This document shows positions 1 through 5,297 of a stretch of 35,304 nt of DNA, one piece after another; the first letter of the stretch is position 1, and every line of letters starts with the position of its first letter. A model generated the notes under the pieces. It saw nothing but the letters and a program-made list of their open reading frames with translations, was not told the DNA's origin and made no database searches. The translations under genes and the position numbers were made by a program. Origin of the DNA: a virus; IMG/VR virus record IMGVR_UViG_3300048592_000094, positions 1-35,304 of that record. One strand, given 5' to 3'.

Positions 1-12
1 AATGATCTTCAT
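1..12 (-). CDS. 5' end of a leftward gene cut by the left edge
   Basis: A minus-strand ATG at 12-10 follows a strong ribosome binding site, GAGAGGA (26-20), at a 7-base spacing. Only four codons (MKII) lie inside the window, so no function can be given. The gene entering at the right edge also runs leftward, so on a circular molecule the two could be one gene with its middle outside the window. Joining base 1 directly to base 35304 puts the two reading frames out of register, so the ends are not simply adjacent. Confidence 0.45.
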
Positions 13-165
13 GTTCAAGTCCTCTCGCTTCGGCAACAGCCGAACTGGTCGTTCCAGGGCGACCCGCCACGGCGGGCCGCCTCGCTGCATCTCACACCGC
101 CGTGCAGCCGTGGCGGTCGCCTGAACTGCGCCGTTCAAACTCTACCCGCTCCCCGCTCCCCGTCT
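13..165. other. non-coding GC-rich stretch with inverted repeats
   Basis: I see no convincing gene here. The stretch holds two GC-rich inverted repeats: CCCGCC/GGCGGG at 63-68 and 71-76, and ACCGCC/GGCGGT at 96-101 and 112-117 with a 10-base loop. It lies between the leftward start at base 12 and the rightward promoter at 191, so it is probably the 5' leader or control region of the leftward gene. Confidence 0.4.
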
Positions 166-182
166 CTAGGGGTTTTCCCTAG
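166..182. promoter_or_regulatory. palindromic operator-like site upstream of the rightward promoter
   Basis: A perfect 6-base dyad, CTAGGG-GTTTT-CCCTAG, ends 8 bases before a TTGACA -35 box. The same dyad with a 4-base centre lies next to the leftward promoter at 35124-35139. Close variants occur at 1184-1198 and 2252-2265. Position and repetition suggest a regulator binding site; the regulator is unknown. Confidence 0.6.
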
Positions 183-190
183 TCCACCTC

Positions 191-221
191 TTGACACGGG
201 TAGCGTATGGCGTAGTACACT
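191..221 (+). promoter_or_regulatory. probable sigma70-type rightward early promoter
   Basis: There is an exact -35 consensus TTGACA at 191-196. The best -10 is TACACT at 216-221 (4 of 6 matches), at a long spacing of 19 bases; a 16-base spacing would use TAGTAC. Transcription would begin close to 228, just before the structured RNA and the rightward gene string. The -10 assignment is uncertain. Confidence 0.55.
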
Positions 222-233
222 TCGTTCGTCACT

Positions 234-330
234 GTGTCGGCAGGGACTGAAGCCACTGGCTTCCGCTCACCCCGAGAGGGGGTTCCCGCCGACACGGGGA
301 CGCGAGTGGAAGCCAGTGGCTTTTGCTTTT
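234..330 (+). ncRNA. structured leader or small RNA with two alternative folds
   Basis: Read as RNA, 234-295 folds as a three-way junction. P1 has 12 pairs (234-241 with 288-295 and 243-246 with 284-287, A242 bulged). P2 is GAAGCC-ACU-GGCUUC (249-263). P3 is CCCC capped by a GAGA tetraloop of the GNRA type (270-281). A further hairpin, P4 (309-323), with the inverse loop AGU, is followed by a U-rich run. Because P2 is itself a palindrome and P4 is its reverse complement, 249-268 can instead pair with 304-323 over 20 unbroken pairs including two G-U. That pairing competes with P2 and P4 and pseudoknots with P1. It sits directly downstream of the strong -35 box. An open frame crosses it (GTG 234 to 527), but the dense base pairing makes RNA the better reading. 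Family not recognised. Confidence 0.55.
304..330 (+). terminator. possible intrinsic terminator or attenuator
   Basis: A short GC hairpin (309-314 with 318-323) is followed by TTTTGCTTTT. The stem is weak alone, but the 20-pair alternative stem (249-268 with 304-323) would end at the same U-run and be strong. It could separate a short leader RNA from the genes downstream. Confidence 0.4.
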
Positions 331-571
331 GTCCTGTGACTGGACGGCCCGCTATCTTTGGCTTGATACGTTGGGTGGGGCCGTCGAGAGAATCTGCGCT
401 ACCGAACGGGGTAAGCCTGGCAAAGCGCAGCGGTCTGCCTGAGTTGACCGAGCCAGGGGAAGCAGCGAATTCAGGGCGTTGCGCTCATCCGCACTGGGTG
501 TTGCATGGCGCTGAACCTCACCAATGACGGGCGGGGTTTAGCGACGCATTGGCTAAACCGCTTGGGTGTTC
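331..571 (+). other. non-coding, highly foldable stretch ahead of the HNH gene
   Basis: There is no convincing gene, but stems are dense. GACGGCCC 343-350 pairs with 378-385 (8 bp). CTGCGCT 394-400 pairs with 424-430 (7 bp). Loop bases 416-421 (CCTGGC) match 452-457, a possible pseudoknot. CGCTGAACC 509-517 can pair with 535-543 (9 bp, one G-U), and this excludes the hairpin 535-542/552-559. Together with 234-330 this makes about 330 nt of structured RNA directly before an HNH endonuclease gene. Family not recognised. Confidence 0.45.
535..559 (+). other. hairpin just upstream of the HNH start codon
   Basis: GGTTTAGC (535-542) and GCTAAACC (552-559) form a perfect 8-bp stem with a 9-base loop, 12 bases before the ATG at 572. 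The left arm can alternatively pair with 509-517. No T-run follows, so it is more likely a translation-control or RNA-element stem than a terminator. Confidence 0.5.
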
Positions 572-1186
572 ATGAACAACAAGAAACTAACCGCCAACAA
601 CTCCAAGTTTTTCTTAAAGACAAGGCTTGGTTATGCAGCGCGGATTGGTGTTCGACATCGTGTCTTGATCGCAAGGGCACTAGAAGCTGACGGAAAGAGG
701 CGCGCATCTGGTCAGTCGGATAGGCAGTTTGCTAACGCGCACTTTGCTTACATCGTCGAGCAAAACGCGAACGCAAAACGCGAACACCCTAGACTTTTTG
801 ATGCAGAAAAACCTGCACGACGCACTGCAAAAGGCGCCAGCAAGGCGCCTCCACATGGTTCCTACCATGGCGACGTAAACGGACCAGAGTTCCTCTCGTC
901 CTACCAGTGGCGGACCTTGCGCATGAAGGTCTTGACCCACTACGGCCCGAAGTGCATGTGCTGCGGCGCAACGCCGCAGACTGGTGCGGTCATGAACATT
1001 GACCACATCAAGCCGCGCCGGACTCATCCGCATCTGGCGCTTGACTTCGAGAATCTCCAAGTTCTCTGCCATGAGTGCAATCACGGCAAGAGCAACTGGG
1101 ACACTACCGACTGGCGCCCGGTGGCTGAGGAGCCGATAGACCCCGACGTTGCCGCCTTCATCCGTTCGATAGCCAGAGAGTCTTAG
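572..1186 (+). CDS. HNH endonuclease
   Basis: A 204-residue protein with a C-terminal HNH/McrA-type nuclease fold. WRTLR near residue 113 leads into a cysteine cluster (C128, C130, C131). The catalytic DHIKP follows at about 144-148, then NLQVLCHECNHGKSN at about 161-175 with the second CxxC pair and the last HNH histidine. Such proteins cut DNA with a metal ion and in phages are often free-standing homing enzymes or packaging helpers. The first 95 residues are basic and unrecognised and show no RuvC-like motif, so this is not an IsrB/HEARO-type protein as far as I can see. I chose ATG 572; GTG 566 in the same frame is an alternative. Neither has a good ribosome binding site, and a hairpin lies just upstream. 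The gene stands alone behind the structured leader and its stop codon falls in a CTAGGG-like palindrome. Confidence 0.85.
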   Translation: MNNKKLTANNSKFFLKTRLGYAARIGVRHRVLIARALEADGKRRASGQSDRQFANAHFAYIVEQNANAKREHPRLFDAEKPARRTAKGASKAPPHGSYHGDVNGPEFLSSYQWRTLRMKVLTHYGPKCMCCGATPQTGAVMNIDHIKPRRTHPHLALDFENLQVLCHECNHGKSNWDTTDWRPVAEEPIDPDVAAFIRSIARES

Positions 1187-1198
1187 GGTTTGTCCCTA
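1184..1198. promoter_or_regulatory. TAGGG-TTTGT-CCCTA palindrome
   Basis: A 5-base dyad TAGGG/CCCTA begins at the stop codon of the HNH gene and lies 70 bases before the next start (1268). It matches the centre of the sites at 166-182 and 35124-35139 (the latter reads TAGGGTTTGCCCTA on the minus strand). No clear -35/-10 pair follows it. Confidence 0.4.
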
Positions 1199-1267
1199 TG
1201 GATTCGTGGCAAAACGGCGCCGATACTTTCACTCATGCGCTGCACGGTGCGGCGCGGGAGACGCAAG

Positions 1268-1495
1268 ATGATCGACTACGGACCAGGCGACGAACAGACA
1301 TGGGGAGCGTACACCGGCCATCCGAACGACCCTCGCACCGAGGATGACGACGAAGCGGAAGGGATGCTGCTCGACATGGAAGAAGCTACCGAGCTGATGG
1401 CGATGGCCCGCGATGCGATCCGCATGGGCGACATGCTCGCCGCTCGGTCGATCATGGACGAAGCGGCCGGCTGGCTGACGGCGGACAAGTCATGA
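1268..1495 (+). CDS. small acidic early protein, unknown function
   Basis: A 75-residue protein. ATG 1268 is chosen because GGAG (1256-1259) precedes it at a proper distance; the frame is open back to 1190 but that part looks non-coding. The sequence is very acidic in the middle (TEDDDEAEG) and ends in a predicted helix pair rich in Met, Ala and Glu. It shares the ATGA overlap with the next gene (1492-1495), so the two are probably translated together. It is the first member of the tight run 1268-3792. No family recognised. Confidence 0.7.
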   Translation: MIDYGPGDEQTWGAYTGHPNDPRTEDDDEAEGMLLDMEEATELMAMARDAIRMGDMLAARSIMDEAAGWLTADKS

Positions 1496-1734
1496 TGATG
1501 CATCCGCACTTTCATCGTTCCGAGTTCTACACATACGCGCAGGGCGCGAGTGACGAAACCGTCACGATACACATCAGCCGCGACAAGATAACAGGCGAAG
1601 TGACGGCTCAGATCATAGCGTCGGGCGGTTCAGGCGTCGGATGTTCCCTGCGGCTGAAGCAGGATCAGGCCGAGACGCTCCGGGACATGCTCACTGACGC
1701 GCTGGCGAGCCAGTACAAAGCGGAGGCGGCATGA
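1492..1734 (+). CDS. small early protein, unknown function
   Basis: An 80-residue protein starting at the ATGA overlap; three consecutive ATG codons at 1492, 1495 and 1498 make the exact start uncertain. The middle has alternating beta-like segments (VTIHISRDKITGEVTAQI), then a glycine-rich turn and an amphipathic helix near the C-terminus. No catalytic motif is visible. It overlaps the next gene by 4 bases at 1731-1734. Confidence 0.7.
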   Translation: MMMHPHFHRSEFYTYAQGASDETVTIHISRDKITGEVTAQIIASGGSGVGCSLRLKQDQAETLRDMLTDALASQYKAEAA

Positions 1735-1898
1735 CAGACGACGACAACCTGACGCGCCGTCAGTCATTCGACGCCGTGCGCTATGCGGCATCCATTGAAG
1801 CTGCCAAGGTGCGGAGGTATGACCGCATCACGGAGTGGTGCCTGGCTGTCGCTGTCGGCGTCGGGTTCGCCTTTTGGCTTTTGGAGGCGCTGCAATGA
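1731..1898 (+). CDS. small single-span membrane protein
   Basis: A 55-residue product starting at the ATGA overlap with the gene before. A charged, soluble N-terminal half (starting MTDDDNLTRRQSF) is followed by one hydrophobic segment near residues 37-53 (CLAVAVGVGFAFWLLEAL) that reaches almost to the C-terminus. An N-in topology with a cytoplasmic N-terminal half would fit. Its own stop overlaps the next ATG (1895-1898). Function unknown; such phage peptides often act on host membrane processes, but nothing here shows that. Confidence 0.65.
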   Translation: MTDDDNLTRRQSFDAVRYAASIEAAKVRRYDRITEWCLAVAVGVGFAFWLLEALQ

Positions 1899-2158
1899 CA
1901 TTCAATATCGGCGCGCGCATTCTCTCGCAACTTGATGACGTTGAGTCTGAGATTAACCGCATCATCAGCGAGCGAGACAGATACGACAGGCATCGTAAAA
2001 CGCTCATGGCGGAGAAAGCAAGGCTCATCGACGCATTGCGCCAGTGCAGAGACTACCTTTCGTGCATTCCAGAGTCCGCAGCCGGTGGCGATGATGACGC
2101 TATGCGGCTTGTGAAAATCGCGAATGTGGCGCTTGTTCACGCCGGGGAAGAACCGTGA
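1895..2158 (+). CDS. small coiled-coil early protein
   Basis: An 87-residue protein. The start at 1895 uses the ATGA overlap; the frame is open upstream to 1835, but that would overlap the membrane-protein gene. Residues 10-45 are a heptad-like helix rich in Glu, Arg and Ile, followed by a second helix with two cysteines (CRDYLSC). It probably forms a helical dimer. It ends at a GTGA overlap with the next gene. No known family assigned. Confidence 0.7.
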   Translation: MTFNIGARILSQLDDVESEINRIISERDRYDRHRKTLMAEKARLIDALRQCRDYLSCIPESAAGGDDDAMRLVKIANVALVHAGEEP

Positions 2159-2328
2159 TCCACTGTTCAGCCGACTGCAACCAAGGCCGCAAAGAGTGCC
2201 CTACGCCGGACCTTTGCCGCGCCGAACAGGTTGACCTGTGGGACGCGGCGTTAGGGTTTGTCCTAGCTATCGCGATTGTTGCGGCCGCCGTAGGATGCGC
2301 CATCCTTATCGCATGGGTGCACCAATGA
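2155..2328 (+). CDS. small cysteine-motif membrane protein
   Basis: A 57-residue protein beginning with GTG in the GTGA overlap. The N-terminus carries four spaced cysteines (C4, C8, C15, C21) around CNQGRKECPTPDLC, a pattern that recurs in small phage proteins and could bind a metal. A hydrophobic segment follows at about residues 32-54. The DNA for residues 32-36 contains a TAGG/CCTA dyad (2252-2265) like the regulatory palindromes. It ends in an ATGA overlap with the next tiny gene. Role unknown. Confidence 0.65.
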   Translation: MIHCSADCNQGRKECPTPDLCRAEQVDLWDAALGFVLAIAIVAAAVGCAILIAWVHQ

Positions 2329-2432
2329 TCCGCGAATTCATCACCATTTACCGTATGTACAGGCGCCACCATCCGAAGCTGTACGCGCTGTCAACCGCCT
2401 GGCGCATCGCGGTGCGTCGGCTGCCGTTCTAG
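2325..2432 (+). CDS. very small basic protein
   Basis: A 35-residue, strongly basic, aromatic peptide (Tyr, Arg and His rich; pieces such as YRMYRRHHPKLYAL). It starts at the ATGA overlap 2325-2328 and is in phase with the surrounding coupled genes. Position and tight coupling support a real gene, but it is short enough that chance cannot be excluded. Confidence 0.5.
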   Translation: MIREFITIYRMYRRHHPKLYALSTAWRIAVRRLPF

Positions 2433-2442
2433 GACCATCATC

Positions 2443-3066
2443 ATGGACAAGATCGCATCCGCACTGGTCAAGGCTCAGAAAGCCTTTGGCCCTGCACTCA
2501 AAAGCGCGACGAATCCGCACTTCAAATCGCGCTATGCCGACCTCGCAGCGTGCGTGGAAGCCGTCATTGACTCGCTCAACGCTAACGGCATCGCGCTTAT
2601 GCAGCGCAACATAGCCTGCGATACCGGCATCACGATTGAGACGGTGTTTGTGCACGAGTCTGGCGAGATGCTTTCGAGCGGTCCTTTGCACGTCCCGGCA
2701 TCAAAGGCTGACGCGCAGGGCTACGGGTCTGCCATGACCTACGCTCGCCGGTACTCGCTCATGGCTGCGTGCGGCATCGCGCCAGAGGATGACGACGGAA
2801 ACGCGGCGGCGAAGAAGCCAGCCAAGAAAGGCGGCGTCGTCTCAGACTACCTTGAAGCAGTCAATATCTCTCAGGACCGAATGGACGCGCTGGACGAACT
2901 GGCGCTTACCGTTATTGACGACTTCAGCGCATTCGGCGTCGAGTCGGCACATGAGCGTATCGACATGGAAAAGCTCCCCGATGAGGAAAAGGTCTATCTG
3001 TGGTCAAAGCTCCCAAGCAATGTGCGATCCGCACTCAAGTCGCACGCGCGAGCGGTAACGAAATGA
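2443..3066 (+). CDS. erf: Erf-family single-strand annealing protein
   Basis: A 207-residue protein with clear ERF-superfamily features: an N-terminal KAQKAFGPALKSATNPHFKS block (residues 10-29), YADL soon after, LNANGI (45-50), and the signature YGSAMTYARRYSLMAACGI near 94-112. An acidic EDDDGN leads into a Lys/Ala-rich linker and a separate C-terminal helical domain. P22 Erf-type proteins anneal single-stranded DNA ends and drive phage recombination and genome circularisation. The ATG at 2443 is 10 bases after the previous stop. The 3' end overlaps the next gene by ATGA. A VRR-NUC-like resolvase and a Ref-like nuclease on the other strand (31480-32254) probably work with it. Confidence 0.92.
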   Translation: MDKIASALVKAQKAFGPALKSATNPHFKSRYADLAACVEAVIDSLNANGIALMQRNIACDTGITIETVFVHESGEMLSSGPLHVPASKADAQGYGSAMTYARRYSLMAACGIAPEDDDGNAAAKKPAKKGGVVSDYLEAVNISQDRMDALDELALTVIDDFSAFGVESAHERIDMEKLPDEEKVYLWSKLPSNVRSALKSHARAVTK

Positions 3067-3272
3067 TGTACGAACAGGATCTATCGCCCTCTGCCGAAGG
3101 GTCTGACGAATCTGTCGCAATCCTGCTGGCGCTCAACAAGCGCGGCGGATTGTCGTTTGAGTCTCTGCGCGCGCAAACCAAGCTGCCGGATGCCGCTTTG
3201 CGATCTGCGCTTCAGGGCCTTGCAATGCGGTCGCGCATCAAGGCGACTTCCGATGCTTGGAGCGTGAAATGA
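3063..3272 (+). CDS. small winged-helix-like protein
   Basis: A 69-residue protein starting at the ATGA overlap with erf (a second ATG follows at 3066). Residues 20-66 read as a compact helix-turn-helix with a likely wing: SVAILLALNKRGGLSFESL, then LPDAALRSALQGLAMRSRI, then a short strand ending in Trp. This is typical of small DNA-binding or dimerising modules. It could regulate early genes or assist Erf. No exact family is visible. Confidence 0.65.
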   Translation: MMYEQDLSPSAEGSDESVAILLALNKRGGLSFESLRAQTKLPDAALRSALQGLAMRSRIKATSDAWSVK

Positions 3273-3487
3273 TCCCGGTTGCATACGCGCGAGAACTCCA
3301 CGGCCGCGAGCGCATACAGGCGCTGCGCGAGCACTTCGGCTGGCACGTCAGCCGGCGCGATGAGCTGGCATCGCTGCTGGCCGAGCAGGAGTTGCTGGAA
3401 GAGCTGGCGACGGTGCCGATGCCGTTTGATGCGATCGTGAACAGCAGGCCGGCGCCGAGATGGGTGCCGGCTTGGGAGGTTGTGTGA
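3269..3487 (+). CDS. small early protein, unknown function
   Basis: A 72-residue protein starting at ATG 3269 in an ATGA overlap. It is mostly helical, basic then acidic (ARELHGRERIQALREHFGWH, then ELASLLAEQELLEELA). A Pro/Trp-rich C-terminal tail (RWVPAW) follows. No motif recognised. Its stop overlaps the next start by one base (TGATG at 3485-3489). Confidence 0.65.
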   Translation: MIPVAYARELHGRERIQALREHFGWHVSRRDELASLLAEQELLEELATVPMPFDAIVNSRPAPRWVPAWEVV

Positions 3488-3792
3488 TGACCCGCCGAAC
3501 GAAACACTACGGACGCGGTGACCTGATGGCGGTCGCCGCCGTGCGCTATTGCTTGGGTCGGAAGAGCTACATCGTCGGCGATTGCAAGGACTGGTTGATA
3601 GACCAGTGGCTGAACATCAGCGCCAAAGCGCAGGACGTCATCCGCCGCGACATAGAAGAGGCATTTGAGGCCGACGACCGAGCGCGCGCGGCCGGAGACC
3701 AGTACAAGCCACTCGGGTGGGACTGCGACCGTGAATCGTGGGAGCGGGTGCGAGTGCTGTGGGGGGGCGAGATCCGCGGGCCTAACGCTTGA
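3487..3792 (+). CDS. small early protein ending inside an attC-like site
   Basis: A 101-residue protein; ATG 3487 overlaps the previous stop by one base. The body is a helical, aromatic-rich domain (HYGRGDLMAVAAVRYCLGR, then DCKDWLIDQW) of unknown function. The last residues, GPNA, are encoded by the first bases of the attC-like site at 3780. Proteins ending in a PNA tail are common where cassette genes run into their attC. It is the last gene of the tightly coupled run begun at 1268. Confidence 0.65.
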   Translation: MTRRTKHYGRGDLMAVAAVRYCLGRKSYIVGDCKDWLIDQWLNISAKAQDVIRRDIEEAFEADDRARAAGDQYKPLGWDCDRESWERVRVLWGGEIRGPNA

Positions 3793-3837
3793 ATTCACCG
3801 GACGCCGAAGGCGGTCAGGTGCAATGAAGGGTTCGGC
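3780..3837 (+). repeat. attC-like recombination site 1 (right core decayed)
   Basis: The left end is GCCTAACGCTTGAATTCACC, the canonical left half of many chromosomal integron attC sites (the RYYYAAC box is GCCTAAC). The right half, AGGTGCAATGAAGGGTTCGGC in reverse complement, mirrors it with the small unpaired bases typical of attC. An inner stem CACCGGACGCC/GGCGGTCAGGTG closes on GAA. The right core is GTTCGGC, one base away from GTTRRRY. About 58 bp. Confidence 0.75.
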
Positions 3838-3865
3838 GTCACTCACCGCGAAAAAGGGAAACGAT

Positions 3866-4198
3866 ATGCAGACACAGAAGGAAGCAGAACAGCGGGCGGC
3901 CCGGAGCCGAGCGTCACGCCGCAGCGTGACGGTAGAGGTTGCCATTGATACCTACGCCGACGCGACCGTGTACCTAGACAAGATTCCGACCGACGACCTG
4001 CTGGCTGAACTGAAAGAGCGCCAAGAGGACGGAACGAAGTGGAACGACCATGGCGAACTTGAGGACGGGTTTGCGGTCTTCACGCTGGACCTGCGTGAAT
4101 TGGCTGCGCTCAGGCATCTGTATTTGATCGGGCGTGAGGTGGAGGCGTCTGAGCGTTGCCGCAGGCTTTTGGCCGACATGCTGGGCACCGCTTTGTGA
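3866..4198 (+). CDS. cassette gene A, unknown function
   Basis: A 110-residue protein. ATG 3866 is preceded by AGGGAA at 6-7 bases; an in-frame ATG at 3824 lies inside attC site 1 and is less likely. The N-terminal 20 residues are basic, followed by a mixed alpha/beta domain (VTVEVAIDTYADATVYL, then DDLLAELKERQ) and an Arg/Leu helix. It is flanked by attC-like sites on both sides, with its stop only one base before site 2, so gene plus site has the layout of a single-gene cassette of about 414 bp. No known family recognised. Confidence 0.7.
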   Translation: MQTQKEAEQRAARSRASRRSVTVEVAIDTYADATVYLDKIPTDDLLAELKERQEDGTKWNDHGELEDGFAVFTLDLRELAALRHLYLIGREVEASERCRRLLADMLGTAL

Positions 4199-4199
4199 C

Positions 4200-4251
4200 G
4201 CCTAACGCCCGAGTTCAGCCGCCGTAGGTCGGCTGGAACGAAGTGTTAGGC
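4200..4251 (+). repeat. attC-like recombination site 2 (best preserved)
   Basis: GCCTAAC at 4200-4206 and GTTAGGC at 4245-4251 both match the attC core boxes exactly and are inverted. Between them AGCCG (4217-4221) and CGGCT (4230-4234) form the inner stem around a GTA centre. The arms contain unpaired offset bases, as in attC sites that are recombined as folded single strands. About 52 bp, same orientation as sites 1 and 3. It also yields the familiar GPN...SFQPT reading on the reverse strand. Confidence 0.85.
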
Positions 4252-4299
4252 CCCAACCAACCGGAGCGAGATAGTGCAACCGTACCAGGACTAAACGAC

Positions 4300-4548
4300 G
4301 TGGATAAGCAAACTGACCTGATTTCGAGGCTGCAAGACGAGGCAGACCTCTGCCGCAACGATGGCGCCAGCGACATTGCCGCGCTTCTGGACGAGGCCAC
4401 AGAAGCGCTGCGCGTGGAGCGCGTGGTACTGGCCGAGCTGGCGCTGAAAACCGGCGAGCTGATCGAGCACCTTCAGAAGACCGGGCGCCTGAAGCCCTGC
4501 TTCTACATGCCGGCGCTGACCGATGCCCGCAATGCACTGGCGAACTGA
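4300..4548 (+). CDS. cassette gene B1, phage accessory protein
   Basis: An 82-residue protein. GTG 4300 is chosen because AGGA (4287-4290) precedes it; the frame is open back to 4243 but would start inside attC site 2. LISRLQDEADLCRNDGASDI followed by ALLDEA matches a pattern that recurs in small accessory proteins of many phages. Its function is not known to me. The rest is helical, ending in a short DARNAL segment. It shares one cassette-like unit (attC site 2 to site 3, about 640 bp) with the next gene. Confidence 0.7.
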   Translation: MDKQTDLISRLQDEADLCRNDGASDIAALLDEATEALRVERVVLAELALKTGELIEHLQKTGRLKPCFYMPALTDARNALAN

Positions 4549-4565
4549 CAAGGAAGACTTGACAC

Positions 4566-4889
4566 ATGGCGACCCACATCACCATTCCGATGGCGCGGCT
4601 GATCGAGCTGGAGACGGCCGAGCACGAGCGCGACATCCTGCGCACGGAGAACGCCAAGCTCGCCCGCGAGGCGCACACATGGAGCAAGGCGGCGGAGACC
4701 TACGCGGCCGAGCTTGAGCGCCACAAGCCACTGCTGCAGGCTGTGGAATGGCTGCTGGATGACGGCCACATGAACACCGAGCACCTTGCGCGCATGCGGG
4801 CTGCTTGGGAGGACGCATTGGGGCCTAACGCAGAGCTAACCGGGGCCGAACGGCAAAGCCGTGAGGGCTCCGGTTCAGCGACGGGTTAG
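4566..4889 (+). CDS. cassette gene B2, coiled-coil protein with attC-encoded tail
   Basis: A 107-residue protein starting at ATG 4566, with a weak purine stretch (AAGGAAG, 4550-4556) upstream. Residues 8-60 form a strong predicted coiled coil (LIELETAEHERDILRTENAK and following). A DDGHMNTEHLARM helix comes next. From residue 86 the protein reads GPNAEL and continues for about 20 residues encoded wholly by attC site 3. That tail is low-complexity and probably unfolded. Coding into the recombination site is a known by-product of cassette capture. Function unknown. Confidence 0.7.
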   Translation: MATHITIPMARLIELETAEHERDILRTENAKLAREAHTWSKAAETYAAELERHKPLLQAVEWLLDDGHMNTEHLARMRAAWEDALGPNAELTGAERQSREGSGSATG

Positions 4890-4892
4890 GGC
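4823..4892 (+). repeat. attC-like recombination site 3
   Basis: The left core GCCTAAC (4823-4829) and right core GTTAGGG (4885-4891, last base off consensus) are inverted. The arms pair as GCTAACCGGGGCC against GGGCTCCGGTTCAGC with offset bases. The centre is CGGC-AAA-GCCG (4851-4861). Length about 70 bp, within the attC size range, in the same orientation as the other sites. Confidence 0.8.
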
Positions 4893-4920
4893 GCTGGTTG
4901 AGAAACGAGAGGGACTTTGC

Positions 4921-5031
4921 ATGACGACACTGCTGATATGCCTGGGTGTAGTTGCTGCGCTTCTGCTGGCAGGCTACCTGGCCGCGTGCGCTGGTGCGCA
5001 ACGGTGGCTGACGCTGCGGGAGTGGCTGTGA
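4921..5031 (+). CDS. 36-residue membrane peptide
   Basis: ATG 4921 is preceded by a good ribosome binding site (GAGAGGGA, 4907-4914). The product is one hydrophobic span (LLICLGVVAALLLAGYLAA, about residues 4-22) followed by a short polar tail with Arg and Trp. The stop overlaps the GTG of the next gene (GTGA at 5028-5031), so the two are translationally coupled. It is the first gene after attC site 3. Function unknown. Confidence 0.6.
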   Translation: MTTLLICLGVVAALLLAGYLAACAGAQRWLTLREWL

Positions 5032-5297
5032 GCGCCGCACTGCGAAAGCACCTTGAAGAAACAACGGCCGCTCTGAACCGCGCGCAGCGGCTTGTGACAC
5101 TGGATGCCGCCGTGCGGGCGGTGGTGGCGCAACACGGCGGCGTGCGTGCCGCAGAGCGCGCGACAGGCGTGGACAAGAGCTTCATCAGCCGCCTGATGAA
5201 CGGCCACAAGGTGGCACCAAGTGCGGAAACGCTGGAGGCCCTGGGGCTGCGGGCGGTTCCGCTGTATGAAGTGCTGAAGCGCCCTAACGCAATCTAG
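5028..5297 (+). CDS. small helix-turn-helix (XRE/Cro-like) regulator
   Basis: An 89-residue protein starting with GTG 5028. Residues 30-75 are a typical Cro/CI-type helix-turn-helix: VVAQHGGVRAAERATGVDKS, FISRLMNGHK, then APSAETLEALGL. Family members are small dimeric transcription regulators in phages, so it is a candidate binder of the CTAGGG palindromes, though nothing directly links them. It ends in RPNAI, where CCTAACGC again supplies the PNA codons. It is coupled to the membrane peptide upstream. Confidence 0.8.
   Translation: MSAALRKHLEETTAALNRAQRLVTLDAAVRAVVAQHGGVRAAERATGVDKSFISRLMNGHKVAPSAETLEALGLRAVPLYEVLKRPNAI

Noticed and set aside
234-527. Open frame of 97 codons from GTG 234
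   Set aside because: It runs through the base-paired leader, its start codon is the first base of stem P1, it has no ribosome binding site, and its codons follow the inverted repeats rather than protein-like composition.
505-690. Open frame of 61 codons overlapping the HNH gene start
   Set aside because: It overlaps the HNH gene in another phase, and the HNH frame has clear family motifs while this one has none.
572-1186. Assigning the first HNH protein as IsrB with a HEARO/omega RNA
   Set aside because: The protein is about 200 residues and shows no RuvC motif or IsrB-type N-terminal module; only the gene-behind-RNA layout is similar.
3780-4892. Interpreting the attC-like sites as plain rho-independent terminators
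   Set aside because: They lack T-runs, and all share the specific GCCTAAC and GTTAGG-type core boxes with offset bases, which terminators do not need.
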